64,000 nt of DNA from Sphingobacterium humi. Lineage in GTDB: Bacteria > Bacteroidota > Bacteroidia > Sphingobacteriales > Sphingobacteriaceae. This document shows positions 25,986 to 35,981 of this stretch, piece by piece (positions within the stretch are counted from its first letter, which is position 1; the number at the start of each line of letters is the position of its first letter). Made by a program: the position numbers and the translations under genes. The notes beneath the pieces were generated by a model, which saw only the letters and a list, made by a program, of their open reading frames with translations, made no database searches and was not told where the DNA came from. The stretch is taken from contig NZ_WSQA01000014.1 of the NCBI RefSeq assembly GCF_009768885.1, positions 91,291 to 155,290 on the forward strand, read 5' to 3'.

Positions 25986-26474
25986 ATGAAAGAAATCGAA
26001 AATACTAAGCTAGGTCGTAAACGACAGGATTACAATCCAGGCCCACGAGTAGGCATTACATTTAGCACTTTTGATTTACTGCATGCCGGACACATTATGA
26101 TGCTGGCCGAAGCGAAACGCCAATGCGATTATCTAATCTGTGGATTGCAAATGGATCCCACCTTGGATCGTCCGGAAAAAAATGCTCCGACACAAACGGT
26201 GGTAGAGCGTTACATTCAACTTCGAGGTTGTCAGTACGTCGATGAAATTGTTCCGTATTCTACCGAACAGGATTTAGAGGATATATTAAAATCCTTCAAG
26301 CTAGATGTTCGCATCGTCGGAGATGAATATAGAGATCGAGACTTTACAGGAAGAAAATATTGTGAAGAGAAGGGCATTGAACTTTATTTCAATAGTAGAG
26401 ATCATAGGTTTTCCAGTTCGGGACTGAGGAAGATCGTAGCTGAAAAGGAGAATGCTAAAAACGGGCATAAATAA
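25986..26474 (+). CDS. Cytidylyltransferase-like protein (TagD family)
   Basis: 162 residues. The HIGH-type nucleotide-binding motif is HAGH in FDLLHAGHIMML, after GITFSTFD, and the C-terminal motif is FSSSGLRK (the RTxGISTT-like position). The family joins a nucleotide to glycerol-3-phosphate or similar phosphates; TagD makes CDP-glycerol. No glycerol-phosphate polymerase or transferase is seen in the locus, so the substrate may be another sugar phosphate. The basic N-terminal extension (GRKRQDYNPG) is unusual. The fold is sure; the substrate is not. Confidence 0.8.
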   Translation: MKEIENTKLGRKRQDYNPGPRVGITFSTFDLLHAGHIMMLAEAKRQCDYLICGLQMDPTLDRPEKNAPTQTVVERYIQLRGCQYVDEIVPYSTEQDLEDILKSFKLDVRIVGDEYRDRDFTGRKYCEEKGIELYFNSRDHRFSSSGLRKIVAEKENAKNGHK

Positions 26475-26506
26475 TCAACTTATTTCTTAGAATAAAACCA
26501 AATTTA

Positions 26507-27475
26507 ATGAGTAAAATATTAATTACCGGTGGAGCTGGATTCATTGGTTCCAACTTAACGGAATATTTTTTAGGAAAAGGACACCAAGTTGTCATTCTTG
26601 ATAACTTTGCGACCGGCCATCGTCACAACATTGCACAGCATGACGAGAATCCAAATTTTAAATTGATCGAAGGCGATATTCGTCATGTTAATGATTGTCA
26701 AAAAGCTGTGGAAGGAGTTGATTATGTTCTACATCAGGCAGCTTTAGGATCGGTTCCTCGTTCAATTAAGGATCCGCAGACCTCTAATGAAGTCAATGTT
26801 TCAGGCTTTTTGAACATGCTAGTTGCTGCCAGAGACGCAAATGTGAAGCGTTTTGTCTATGCTGCCTCTTCATCAACCTATGGAGATTCTGAGAGTCTGC
26901 CGAAAGTGGAAGATAAGATTGGAAAACCGCTTTCTCCCTATGCGATTACAAAATATGTGAACGAACTATATGCGGAAATTTTTTCCAAAACTTATGGTAT
27001 GGAAACCATTGGTCTGAGATATTTTAATGTTTTTGGACGTCGTCAAGACCCAAATGGCGCGTATGCAGCAGTAATTCCTCTTTTCGTAAAGAAGTTTATG
27101 AATCATGAAAGTCCAGTAATCAATGGTACTGGCGATTATTCCAGAGACTTTACTTATATCGATAATGTAATTCAAATGAATGAGCTCGCAATGTTGACGG
27201 AAAATCCAGAAGCTGTAAATACAGTGTATAACACGGCTGTAGGCGATCGTACAACGCTTAATCAGTTGGTTGGGTACTTAAAAGAGTTTTTGACGGAGTA
27301 TGACGCTGAAATTTCTAAGGTTGAGGTCGTTCATGGTCCTAATCGTCAGGGGGATATTCCTCATTCCTTGGCTTCTGTGGATAAAGCTAAGAATCTTTTA
27401 GGCTACGAGCCAACACATGTTATTAAAGAAGGATTGAGAGAAGCTACCCAATGGTATTGGGAGAATTTAAAATAG
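26507..27475 (+). CDS. UDP-N-acetylhexosamine 4-epimerase (WbpP/TviC-like)
   Basis: 322-residue extended SDR. N-terminal TGGAGFIGSNL, LHQAALGSVPRS, AASSSTYG and the YAITKYVNEL catalytic motif. The stretch LGSVPRSIKDP is typical of the WbpP/TviC group, which acts on N-acetylated sugars or their uronates. The next gene is a TviB/WbpO-type dehydrogenase, so together they should make UDP-GalNAcA (or the Glc isomer). This pairing is the same as in Vi antigen synthesis. Confidence 0.85.
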   Translation: MSKILITGGAGFIGSNLTEYFLGKGHQVVILDNFATGHRHNIAQHDENPNFKLIEGDIRHVNDCQKAVEGVDYVLHQAALGSVPRSIKDPQTSNEVNVSGFLNMLVAARDANVKRFVYAASSSTYGDSESLPKVEDKIGKPLSPYAITKYVNELYAEIFSKTYGMETIGLRYFNVFGRRQDPNGAYAAVIPLFVKKFMNHESPVINGTGDYSRDFTYIDNVIQMNELAMLTENPEAVNTVYNTAVGDRTTLNQLVGYLKEFLTEYDAEISKVEVVHGPNRQGDIPHSLASVDKAKNLLGYEPTHVIKEGLREATQWYWENLK

Positions 27476-27497
27476 GTATTAAATATAAAGAATTAGA

Positions 27498-28784
27498 ATG
27501 AAAAATATTGCCGTTATAGGATTAGGATACGTAGGCCTACCACTTGCAAGACTGTTCGCCACGAAATATCCAGTTTTAGGTTTTGACATTAATCAAAAAA
27601 GAATTGATGAATTGCGTTCCGGTAAGGATTTGACTTTAGAGGTTGAAGACGATATTCTTAAGGAAGTTTTGGTTGATAATAATCCATTTGATAAAGCTGA
27701 ATCGATTGGCCTATACTGTTCGAATAAATTAGAAGACATTGAAAAGGCCAATTTTTATGTTGTCACTGTACCTACGCCAGTAGATAAAAATAACCGTCCG
27801 GACCTTACACCACTATATAAAGCCTCGGAAACAGTAGGTAAAGTATTAAAGAAGGGTGATATTGTAGTTTATGAGTCAACTGTATATCCTGGTGTTACCG
27901 AAGAAGAGTGTATCCCAGTGCTGGAACGAATTTCTGGATTGAAATTTAACGTTGATTTCTTTGCTGGATATTCGCCTGAGCGTATTAATCCTGGTGATAA
28001 ACAGCATACAGTAGAGAAGATTTTGAAAGTAACATCTGGTTCGACTCCGGAAATTGGAAAAGAGGTGGATGAAGTTTACAAATCGGTTATTACAGCAGGA
28101 ACGCATTTGGCTCCGACGATTAAGGTCGCGGAAGCAGCTAAAGTAATAGAGAATTCTCAGCGAGATATTAATATTGCTTTTGTAAATGAATTAGCGAAGA
28201 TATTCAATATTTTAGAAATTGATACTCATGCTGTTCTAGAGGCTGCAGGAACAAAATGGAACTTCTTACCGTTCAAACCAGGATTGGTTGGTGGACACTG
28301 TATTGGAGTTGATCCTTATTACTTGGCCCAAAAGGCACAAGAACATGGTTACCACCCAGAGATAATTTTAGCCGGCCGTCGCTTAAATGATTCTATGGGT
28401 GAATATGTGGCCTCTCAAGTCGTTAAAACAATGATTAAGAAGGGCATCAATGTAAATGGTGCAGTAGCTTTGATGCTCGGTGTAACATTTAAAGAAAATT
28501 GTCCCGATGTGAGGAATACGAAGATTGTTGATGTAATAAGAGCTTTGGAAGATTATGGCGTGAAAGTTACCACCTTTGATCCTTGGGCAAATCCCGTCGA
28601 GGTACAACATGAGTACGGAATTGAAAGCTTGTCAGATTTACCACCTGGAAAATATGATTCAATTATCCTCGGAGTCGCTCATGATGAGTTTTCTGCAATA
28701 AATTATGATTTGTTAGCAAAAGAGCTGGCCATCATTTATGATGTCAAAGGAGTTTTAGGCGCAAAAGCGACTTCAAAGCTCTAG
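27498..28784 (+). CDS. UDP-N-acetylhexosamine 6-dehydrogenase (TviB/WbpO-like)
   Basis: 428 residues, UDP-glucose/GDP-mannose dehydrogenase superfamily. NAD loop VIGLGYVGLPLA, VPTPVDKNNRPDL, YESTVYPGVTEEEC, YSPERINPGD, and the catalytic Cys in GLVGGHCIGVDPYYL. YSPERINPGD and GGHCIGVDPYYL mark the HexNAc-specific clade rather than Ugd. It oxidises UDP-GlcNAc or UDP-GalNAc to the uronic acid. It stands 22 bases after its partner epimerase. Confidence 0.88.
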   Translation: MKNIAVIGLGYVGLPLARLFATKYPVLGFDINQKRIDELRSGKDLTLEVEDDILKEVLVDNNPFDKAESIGLYCSNKLEDIEKANFYVVTVPTPVDKNNRPDLTPLYKASETVGKVLKKGDIVVYESTVYPGVTEEECIPVLERISGLKFNVDFFAGYSPERINPGDKQHTVEKILKVTSGSTPEIGKEVDEVYKSVITAGTHLAPTIKVAEAAKVIENSQRDINIAFVNELAKIFNILEIDTHAVLEAAGTKWNFLPFKPGLVGGHCIGVDPYYLAQKAQEHGYHPEIILAGRRLNDSMGEYVASQVVKTMIKKGINVNGAVALMLGVTFKENCPDVRNTKIVDVIRALEDYGVKVTTFDPWANPVEVQHEYGIESLSDLPPGKYDSIILGVAHDEFSAINYDLLAKELAIIYDVKGVLGAKATSKL

Positions 28785-28795
28785 TTTGTTTGGAA

Positions 28796-30187
28796 ATGGC
28801 TGATATCTATTCTAAGTTAATAAGAGGTACTGCAGTTTATGCAATAGGTAACTTCGGTAGTAAAATTTTGTTATTCGCCCTTGTTCCGATTGTTTCGTTT
28901 TTTTTAACCAAAGAAGAGCTTGGAGAGTATGATTTGGTACAAACCGCAATGAATTTATTAATACCAATTTTTTCAGCGCAGATTTTCAATGGAACATATA
29001 GATGGCTTCTAGAGAAAAAGACGAAAACACCCCCCCAAACGGTAATATTAAACGGATTAACTATTTGTGTCGTGGGGTTGCTTCTGTTCTCTATTTTGTA
29101 TTTTATCACTTCGGAATTTATTCCTCTTTCAATCAGCTTTGTCACTGGGTTACTTCTGTTGGGTAGTAGTATGTTTTTTCAATATTTTCAGTTTGTCGCC
29201 AGAGGATTAGGAAAAAGCCGATTGTTTTCGTATTCGGGCATTCTTTATTCATTCATTCTAGTAATCTCGACGTTTTTATTGCTGAAAATATTTGCTGTTG
29301 GTGTCGAAGGCTTATATTGGTCAATCATAGCAGCAAATCTTGTGGGTTCAGTTTTTCTTTTTTTTACTAGTAAAATATATCTCTATACCAAGATAGCAAG
29401 CTATGATTTAACCACACTGAAGGAAATGCTTCATTTTTCACTTCCTTTAATTCCCAATCAGATAAGTTGGTGGCTTATCACCGCTTCTGATAAGTTTTTA
29501 ATTTTGAAAATCTTATCTGCGGATATGAATGGAATTTATGCGATTTCCTCTCGGTTTCCTGCGATTATGACCATCATTAATTCAATCTTTCTGTTGGCAT
29601 GGCAAGACTTTACTATTAAGGATGACGGCCAAGACGTTCGAGTAAATACGCGCTTGTTTAACACTTACATGAGAGTGCAATTTGGAATGGTTTTGCTTCT
29701 TGCTCCGTTGTCGGAGTTAACCGTTAAATTTTTAGTTGATGCAAAATTTTATGAGGCTTACAAATACATGCCTATCTTGTATTTAGGCGTTGCTTATTCA
29801 GCAATGGCAGGCTATTTTGGCGCGATATATTTGAAATCACGGAATACAATCGGAGTTTTTACAACTAGTATTGTTGGTGGTATAGTAAATATTTTAATTA
29901 CCTTTTTACTAATGAAAAATGTCGGTTTATATGCCTCAGCAATAGGGACGTTCGTGAGCTTTTTCTTGATAGTTTTAATTAGGATTTTACAGACTAAAAA
30001 AGTCATGCCGATAAAGGTTCCTTTTCCAGAAATGCTTTTCTTTACAATTTTATCACTCTCTTTGTCATTTTTTGTGGTACATTTTGATGTGCGAGTCAAC
30101 CTATTAATCTTTCTATTCACCTCTATACTGGTGTTCTACTTTAACAAAAATATTTTTATAAAAATCAAAAATCGGATAGTAAAATGA
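28796..30187 (+). CDS. wzx: Polysaccharide flippase (Wzx-like)
   Basis: About 463 residues with 12 or more predicted membrane helices spread over the whole length. The N-terminal pattern (IRGTAVYAIGNFGSKILLFALVPIVSFFLTKEELGEYDLV) is typical of MOP-superfamily O-antigen/exopolysaccharide flippases, which move lipid-linked repeat units across the inner membrane. I start at ATG 28796 (MADIYSKL) rather than the TTG 6 bases earlier. It overlaps the next gene by 4 bases (ATGA). Confidence 0.87.
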   Translation: MADIYSKLIRGTAVYAIGNFGSKILLFALVPIVSFFLTKEELGEYDLVQTAMNLLIPIFSAQIFNGTYRWLLEKKTKTPPQTVILNGLTICVVGLLLFSILYFITSEFIPLSISFVTGLLLLGSSMFFQYFQFVARGLGKSRLFSYSGILYSFILVISTFLLLKIFAVGVEGLYWSIIAANLVGSVFLFFTSKIYLYTKIASYDLTTLKEMLHFSLPLIPNQISWWLITASDKFLILKILSADMNGIYAISSRFPAIMTIINSIFLLAWQDFTIKDDGQDVRVNTRLFNTYMRVQFGMVLLLAPLSELTVKFLVDAKFYEAYKYMPILYLGVAYSAMAGYFGAIYLKSRNTIGVFTTSIVGGIVNILITFLLMKNVGLYASAIGTFVSFFLIVLIRILQTKKVMPIKVPFPEMLFFTILSLSLSFFVVHFDVRVNLLIFLFTSILVFYFNKNIFIKIKNRIVK

Positions 30188-31173
30188 AAAATCAAAAATT
30201 TGGTCTACTGACATATCCCGCGACGCCTTATTATAATGTTGGAGATTATATTCAGAGTCTTGCAGCAAAGCAATACCTGCCGCAAGTTGACCAGCTAGTT
30301 GAGCGTGAAAAACTTCGAAGCTACGATGGTGAGGAAATTAATATGATCATGAATAGCTGGTATATTTATAATACTGCTGAATTTCCCCCTTCGAGTAAAA
30401 TCAATCCATTGTTTGTCTCTTTCCATTTGAATTCAAGCGTCAAGGATAGGATTTTGGGGAACGAATCTACGGTCAACTATTTTAAGAATTATGGTAAAGT
30501 TGGGTGTCGAGATTTGTACACGTTACAGAGTTTGCAATCAAAAGGAATTGATGCGTATTTCAGTGGCTGTTTAACTACTACACTTGATCTAAAATATAAA
30601 TTTGATGGTCCTAGAGAAGGGGTGATCCTGGCTGACCCATTATTTTTATTACCGAACATGGAAATACTAACCTATAACTATAAGTTCTTTCTTAAGGGGG
30701 CATTAAGAGGTGATCTGTTTAAATTGGGAGTTAGGAAGAAGTTGTTAAGAAAGATTATTGACAGTGAAATCTTACAGAATGTACCCAACCTTCACCATAA
30801 ATTACCCGGTCATCACTCAGAAGAACGGAGATTCCAAGAAGCAGAGAAATTTTTACATAAATTTTCACGTGCGAAACTTGTTATTACGTCCCGCATTCAC
30901 TGTGCACTTCCGTGCTTAGCATTAGGTACTCCAGTTATTTTCATCAACTACGGGTTCTCAAATGCCTCAGATCAGAGCCGTTTTAAAGGAATCACGGACC
31001 TTTTTAACACGATCAATATCGATCAGAACGGTAGAATCCAATCGAATTTCGGTTTCGAAGATGGAGATATTATAAATGAAAACACGGTAGCTGAAAATCC
31101 TTCAACCTACAAAGCTTATGCGGAAAATCTGAAAAAGGTCTGTCATGATTTTATTAACTCGCTGGATTCATGA
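30184..31173 (+). CDS. Polysaccharide pyruvyl transferase family protein
   Basis: 329 residues. The N-terminal NVGDYIQSLAAKQYLP and the VGCRDLYTLQSLQSKGI segment (family pattern RD..S...L...G), then VITSRIHCALPCLALGTPVIFI near the C-terminus, are characteristic. The family transfers pyruvate from phosphoenolpyruvate to form ketals on sugars, giving the polymer acidity. Overlaps of 4 bases on both sides show tight operon packing. Confidence 0.87.
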   Translation: MKNQKFGLLTYPATPYYNVGDYIQSLAAKQYLPQVDQLVEREKLRSYDGEEINMIMNSWYIYNTAEFPPSSKINPLFVSFHLNSSVKDRILGNESTVNYFKNYGKVGCRDLYTLQSLQSKGIDAYFSGCLTTTLDLKYKFDGPREGVILADPLFLLPNMEILTYNYKFFLKGALRGDLFKLGVRKKLLRKIIDSEILQNVPNLHHKLPGHHSEERRFQEAEKFLHKFSRAKLVITSRIHCALPCLALGTPVIFINYGFSNASDQSRFKGITDLFNTINIDQNGRIQSNFGFEDGDIINENTVAENPSTYKAYAENLKKVCHDFINSLDS

Positions 31174-32303
31174 GAATTTGTCAAGTAATTAATTCATTAA
31201 GTTCAGGCGGTGCGGAAGTATTTACCTCCCAATTGGCAGTCGCTCAAAAAAAGCTCGGCCATGATGTTTTTTTGATAACCTATCAAGGGGCTATAGATGA
31301 AAAGGGACGAATTCTTAACAAATATCTTACGGACAACGGTGTCATTGTGAAACACCATCGTGGTTTTAAGAAGGGATCATATGGATATATAATAGCATTC
31401 CTTTTCCTTCTAAGACAGATAGCAATGATTCGTCCTAACGTTGTTCACGCACATCTGCAGCTTAGCGATTTATTCATTTTTGTCGTTAGAAAACTTTTAT
31501 TTTTTTACGACTTCAAAATAGTTAGAACTTTACACAATAAGAGACGAGCTGCTCGTCTGAGTAATAGTGTTGAAACTTCTATGGTGACGGGGTACGATTC
31601 AAACGTGGCGTGTAGCGATTTCGTCCGGGACAACTATGAAAATACTCCCCTCCGTAAACATTTAATCAGTATACCCAACGGCATAGATTTAAGCGAAAGT
31701 GATAAGTTAAAGGACCTAACACAAGAAAAAGCTCGCCGACTGCTTAATTTGCCTCAAGATGCGATTATATTCGCGAATGTCGGGTCTATGTATTTATCGG
31801 ATAATGCCATCTCCAAAAAGAATCAAAAATTTATTGTTGAAGCAGTTGATGAAGTATCAAAGCATCAAGACAAATTTATTTGCCTCTTAATAGGTGATGG
31901 TACGCAACGTAGTCAGTTAGAAAATGATGTGAATACTAGAGGACTTTCAGAACAGATATTATTCACAGGAAACGTGTTGAACGTCTATACATATATTAAA
32001 GCTGTAGATTTCTTTGTTATGCCGTCAATCGATGAAGGTTTGCCTATAGCCCTCATTGAGGCTGTTTGTAGTGGTAAATACGCAATTACTTCCGGAATTG
32101 ACGCATTCATACCGTTTAAATCAAAATCGGTAAAACTCTTAAACTCCTTTGAATTGGACGAATTCGTTAACGAAATTAGATTTGCAATATCCAACATATA
32201 TTTGTGTAGAGCCCTTGGAATTGAAAATATTAGTTATTTTAGAAATAAATTTGACATCAATATCACAGCGAGGAAATATTTAAGATTGTATAATGATCTG
32301 TAA
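31170..32303 (+). CDS. Glycosyltransferase, GT4-like (GT-B fold)
   Basis: 377 residues. N-terminal INSLSSGGAEVFTSQLA donor/acceptor loop, central NGIDLSE, IFANVGSMY, and the C-terminal MPSIDEGLPIALIEAVCSGKYAI motif, which is the E-x7-E retaining GT4 signature. It is cytoplasmic and acts on a lipid-linked intermediate. The sugar transferred cannot be read from the sequence. Confidence 0.85.
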   Translation: MRICQVINSLSSGGAEVFTSQLAVAQKKLGHDVFLITYQGAIDEKGRILNKYLTDNGVIVKHHRGFKKGSYGYIIAFLFLLRQIAMIRPNVVHAHLQLSDLFIFVVRKLLFFYDFKIVRTLHNKRRAARLSNSVETSMVTGYDSNVACSDFVRDNYENTPLRKHLISIPNGIDLSESDKLKDLTQEKARRLLNLPQDAIIFANVGSMYLSDNAISKKNQKFIVEAVDEVSKHQDKFICLLIGDGTQRSQLENDVNTRGLSEQILFTGNVLNVYTYIKAVDFFVMPSIDEGLPIALIEAVCSGKYAITSGIDAFIPFKSKSVKLLNSFELDEFVNEIRFAISNIYLCRALGIENISYFRNKFDINITARKYLRLYNDL

Positions 32304-33693
32304 TTCTCATAAAGTTTGGCACCCCTTTGTTTTTGTTATTGCTGCATCTCTAATAACAATTTACACGCTGTCTAGTGGATGGTTTTCTGCGTTTTTATTT
32401 TGGTTTTTGTTATTTTTTGGGTCGATAGCATACCTTCAGTATGCGCACAGAAGGGAGTCTAAAAATATTTTAAAACTTTTCGTAATTTCATACAGTCTTT
32501 ATACTATCTATACTTTAGTGACAAACTATTTGTTTGTTAATGATCCTTCTCGAGAATTTTTCATGATTGTCGATTCTTTTAAATTTTGGAATCATTCGAA
32601 CTATGTAATGTATGATTTTTCAGACGTTTGGAATCGATTTTTATTCGTCTTACCTGAGACCTCTCGTTATCCGTTATTTAGCTTTATAAATCTTCTGCTA
32701 TCTTTTTTTTCTCAGTTGATAGACGTAAATAATATCTTGGTAATGAAAATCCAAAGCGTGTGGATAGGGTCAATTTCGATCCCTTATATTTATTTGTCAC
32801 TTCGTAAATTTTTGCTTCAGAGTGTCGCTTACAAAGCGGCACTATTGTTCTCATTATTCTCCCATGTTGTAATTTATTCAGTTGTTTTTAATCGAGACCC
32901 TCATATTTATTTAGTGTTTGTTTTGGCGAGTTATTTACTGGTACATTTTGACACGAAAAAATTTGTGTTTATAAAGCTGTTTGGGCTCATGTTACTCGCA
33001 ATGGGGTTTAGGCTGGAACATGGTCTTTTCTTTAGCGTATTCATTATTGGATACTTTTATCTTAAAGCCACGAAAAACAAAAGTTTGTTACTAGTTTTGT
33101 TCGCTGTTCTGCCGGTTTTTTTTGCTATTTTTTCTCCTAGTTTTCTTGATAAATATGGCGATAACTCTGAAGCATATCAAAATCAGATTGACAGAGTTGA
33201 ACGAACGAGCTTTTCAGCGGGAGCTGCTCTTTCAAAATTACCTCCTGGATTGAAGCAGATAGCTATGGGAATAAATAGTCAGATCGCCTCTGCCGTACCA
33301 TTTTGGCGGGGATGGAAGCCAGAACCGAATGATCCGAATTTTAGGAGATTTCCTGTACCCGGGTATTTCACTTCTTGGCGTTTTATGGAAGGTGTTGCAG
33401 GTGTGTTTTGGTTTTTTGTTTGGGGTATTGTGGTCGCAGGGTTTGTGAGAGGTGTGCATAAATTTGTTCCTCAGGAGATTAAAATTCCTTTCTATATAGG
33501 CGTATTGTTGATACTTGTGGCATCATCTTCTATTAATATTAGAAGGATTTATTGTGTTTACCCCGCGATATATATTTATGCAACGTATATATATGTATTG
33601 TTACCACCATTTTTTCGAAATCAGGCAATTCGTTATTCAGCTATTACTTTAGTCGCATTTTATTGTATATACCTTAGTCTTAAAGGATTTTAA
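32293..33693 (+). CDS. Multi-pass membrane protein, candidate polysaccharide polymerase (Wzy)
   Basis: 466 residues with about 10-12 hydrophobic segments and one large polar loop (roughly 290-360, including RVERTSFSAGAALSKLPPG). It sits among glycosyltransferase genes with a flippase nearby and is the only protein in the locus with a Wzy-like topology. Wzy proteins are very diverse and this one has no motif I can name; a GT39/GT83-like membrane transferase is the alternative. The start overlaps the upstream gene by 11 bases. Confidence 0.6.
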   Translation: MICNSHKVWHPFVFVIAASLITIYTLSSGWFSAFLFWFLLFFGSIAYLQYAHRRESKNILKLFVISYSLYTIYTLVTNYLFVNDPSREFFMIVDSFKFWNHSNYVMYDFSDVWNRFLFVLPETSRYPLFSFINLLLSFFSQLIDVNNILVMKIQSVWIGSISIPYIYLSLRKFLLQSVAYKAALLFSLFSHVVIYSVVFNRDPHIYLVFVLASYLLVHFDTKKFVFIKLFGLMLLAMGFRLEHGLFFSVFIIGYFYLKATKNKSLLLVLFAVLPVFFAIFSPSFLDKYGDNSEAYQNQIDRVERTSFSAGAALSKLPPGLKQIAMGINSQIASAVPFWRGWKPEPNDPNFRRFPVPGYFTSWRFMEGVAGVFWFFVWGIVVAGFVRGVHKFVPQEIKIPFYIGVLLILVASSSINIRRIYCVYPAIYIYATYIYVLLPPFFRNQAIRYSAITLVAFYCIYLSLKGF

Positions 33694-33694
33694 T

Positions 33695-34813
33695 ATGATT
33701 TTTAAACTTAGAATTTTAATTATAATAATCTTTTCTGGATTTGTTCGAATTCAAGCTCAGTCGATTACTAGCATTCCACACGCACTTCTTCCTACTAACT
33801 ATCAAACGTTAGCAATTCAACAACAATTCAACGACCTGAAGATCCGGGCTGTAAGTTTGGTCGAATATTTACCTAGAAATTACATAAAGGATGGTTCAAG
33901 AGATTATACAAAATATCTCCAAAAAGGAATAAATGAAAATGCGGTTGTTATTTTACCAAATTTCCCAGTTTTGGTAAATGATAATGGTCTTCAATTGAAA
34001 AGCAATTCTTCAATACTCTTTTTGGAGAAGTCTGAAATTATTTTGAAATCCTCAAGCAAAGGTACATATAACATATTAAATTTAGAGGGTATAAATAATG
34101 TCTCATTATTTTATCCAAGAATAAAGGGAGATCTTACTAAACATCTAGGAAAAGAAGGTGAGTGGGGAATGGGCATAATGATTAAAAGCAGCGAAAACGT
34201 GTTCATTTACAATGGTCGGATTGAGAATTGTTGGGGAGACGGCATCTATGTCGGAGCCGTATTTGATTCTGCTCGAAAGCGGTTTCTAAAGGAATCGAAA
34301 AATATTAAAGTGTACAATACAATATGTAACTCTAATCGTCGTAATGGAATTGCTATCGTCAGTGTCGATGGTATTGAGGTTTTTAACTCCACATTTGCCA
34401 ATTCCAGACTTATGTATCCTAAGGCGGGTATTGATATCGAGCCCGGCGCTGCTAAACTTGACAATGTATTTATAAAGAACTGCCTTACCTACAGAAATAA
34501 AGCTAGGGGGATTGATTTAATGTTGAGAAAACTTGTCGGGACTGGAAGTCGAGAAATAAATATAACGATTTCAAACCACACTGATCATAGTTCTATGGTT
34601 GGGATTCGAATTGCAGGAATTAAGAAGTATAACCGAAACTTCAATAAAACAGGGGGGAGGATTACCATATCCGGCCTAAGGGGTTCGAAGAATAATAAAC
34701 TGGTTAAATTTGAGGATATTCAGGATTATAACCCCTACTTTATTTTGAATGGAGACGTTGTAATAAATGAGATTAGCGCTAATCAAAAGTTGATAATGAA
34801 AAATAATAAATAA
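33695..34813 (+). CDS. Secreted right-handed beta-helix protein
   Basis: 372 residues. Signal peptide (LRILIIIIFSGFVRIQAQ), then a repetitive beta-rich domain with the short hydrophobic strands of pectin-lyase-like helices (NVFIYNGRIENCWGDGIYVG, NIKVYNTICNSNRRNGIAIVS, GIEVFNSTFANSR, FIKNCLTYRNKARGIDL). Such proteins cleave or bind polysaccharides; in biosynthetic loci they can trim or modify the polymer in the periplasm. No catalytic residues can be fixed. Position inside the operon, one base after the polymerase candidate, supports a role on this glycan. Confidence 0.75.
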   Translation: MIFKLRILIIIIFSGFVRIQAQSITSIPHALLPTNYQTLAIQQQFNDLKIRAVSLVEYLPRNYIKDGSRDYTKYLQKGINENAVVILPNFPVLVNDNGLQLKSNSSILFLEKSEIILKSSSKGTYNILNLEGINNVSLFYPRIKGDLTKHLGKEGEWGMGIMIKSSENVFIYNGRIENCWGDGIYVGAVFDSARKRFLKESKNIKVYNTICNSNRRNGIAIVSVDGIEVFNSTFANSRLMYPKAGIDIEPGAAKLDNVFIKNCLTYRNKARGIDLMLRKLVGTGSREINITISNHTDHSSMVGIRIAGIKKYNRNFNKTGGRITISGLRGSKNNKLVKFEDIQDYNPYFILNGDVVINEISANQKLIMKNNK

Positions 34814-34818
34814 TAACT

Positions 34819-35979
34819 GTGGTTGATACTATTTTTAAGCGTAAAAAGCTTCTGGTAATATGTGAACCGAAATTCGATATGAATTTAGGAAGAACTGTAA
34901 ACTTAGCAATGAATGAAATATTATCTCAATATCAAAATCATTTTAATGAAGTTCATTGTCTTTGTCCATCGGACGATTATAGAACCGGAGTCAAAGGGTC
35001 AGGCGGAATTATTTATCATACGGTTGATTATTACAAAGGGTCTAAGATTGCCAAAATTTTTGCAATTCTAAAAGGCGATAAAGAGTTTCTAGAGAGGATT
35101 ATTTTAGATCAAAACATTGAAATTGTCCAATACAGAATACCGTCTTTTTTTAGTTTAGGGTTCTACTATTGCTTTAAATCAATAAAGGTGAAAAAAACAA
35201 CCTACATTGCTGGTGACATGTATGAAAACCTCACAAACAATTTTAAACAGGTTCCTTTCATTAAATTGTTTGCCCAAATTTCAGAATGGTTACAATTTCC
35301 ATTAATTCGAAATTCGGTAGTAGTGTCCACTGGTCCTGTATTAGCTGAAAAATATTCTAAGCAGAACCCCAATATTCATGCGTACTTTTCTACTACTCAC
35401 AATAACGTAAAGGTTAACAAAAATGAGTCTATAGAAGAATGTTTGAGAATAGTCTTTCTTGGACGGATTGACGAAGCTAAACGAGTAGGGGATATTGTTG
35501 AAGCGTCGAAGATTTTGAAAGATCGGGGGGTTGACTATACTGTAGACATAATTGGCGAAGGGCCCTCGTTAAAATTTATAAAATCAATGGTTGACAATTT
35601 TGATTTGAATTCTCATTTTAATTTTCATGGTTATATTTCAGACAGAGACAAAATTGACGATATTTTGACCGAGAGCCATGTAATGGTGTTACCCTCCATT
35701 ACTGAGGGAACCGCAAAAGTATTACCAGAGGCCATGTCACGAGGCGTTGTTCCGATAGCTGTTAGAGGAGTAGGGAGTAATAATTTTATAATCGCAGATA
35801 AAAATAATGGCATGCTCTTCAATAAGATGGATGTTCAAGACTTAGCAGAAAAGCTGGTGCTGATTCGTTTAAGCAATGAAGATTTTCTGAATCTTCGCAA
35901 TCAGTGCTATGAATATGCTAAGGAAAGAACTGCGTCGAGGGAAATACAAAAAATGTGGAATTTTATATTAGCCAATTGA
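34819..35979 (+). CDS. Glycosyltransferase, GT4-like
   Basis: 386 residues, GT-B fold. Central VFLGRIDEAKRVGDIVEA and the C-terminal VLPSITEGTAKVLPEAMSRGVVPIA, the E-x7-E motif of GT4. The start is a GTG at 34819 (MVDTIFKRKK), 5 bases after the previous stop; no earlier ATG is possible, and the next in-frame ATG is 20 residues on. Acceptor and sugar unknown. Confidence 0.83.
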   Translation: MVDTIFKRKKLLVICEPKFDMNLGRTVNLAMNEILSQYQNHFNEVHCLCPSDDYRTGVKGSGGIIYHTVDYYKGSKIAKIFAILKGDKEFLERIILDQNIEIVQYRIPSFFSLGFYYCFKSIKVKKTTYIAGDMYENLTNNFKQVPFIKLFAQISEWLQFPLIRNSVVVSTGPVLAEKYSKQNPNIHAYFSTTHNNVKVNKNESIEECLRIVFLGRIDEAKRVGDIVEASKILKDRGVDYTVDIIGEGPSLKFIKSMVDNFDLNSHFNFHGYISDRDKIDDILTESHVMVLPSITEGTAKVLPEAMSRGVVPIAVRGVGSNNFIIADKNNGMLFNKMDVQDLAEKLVLIRLSNEDFLNLRNQCYEYAKERTASREIQKMWNFILAN

Positions 35980-35981
35980 GT

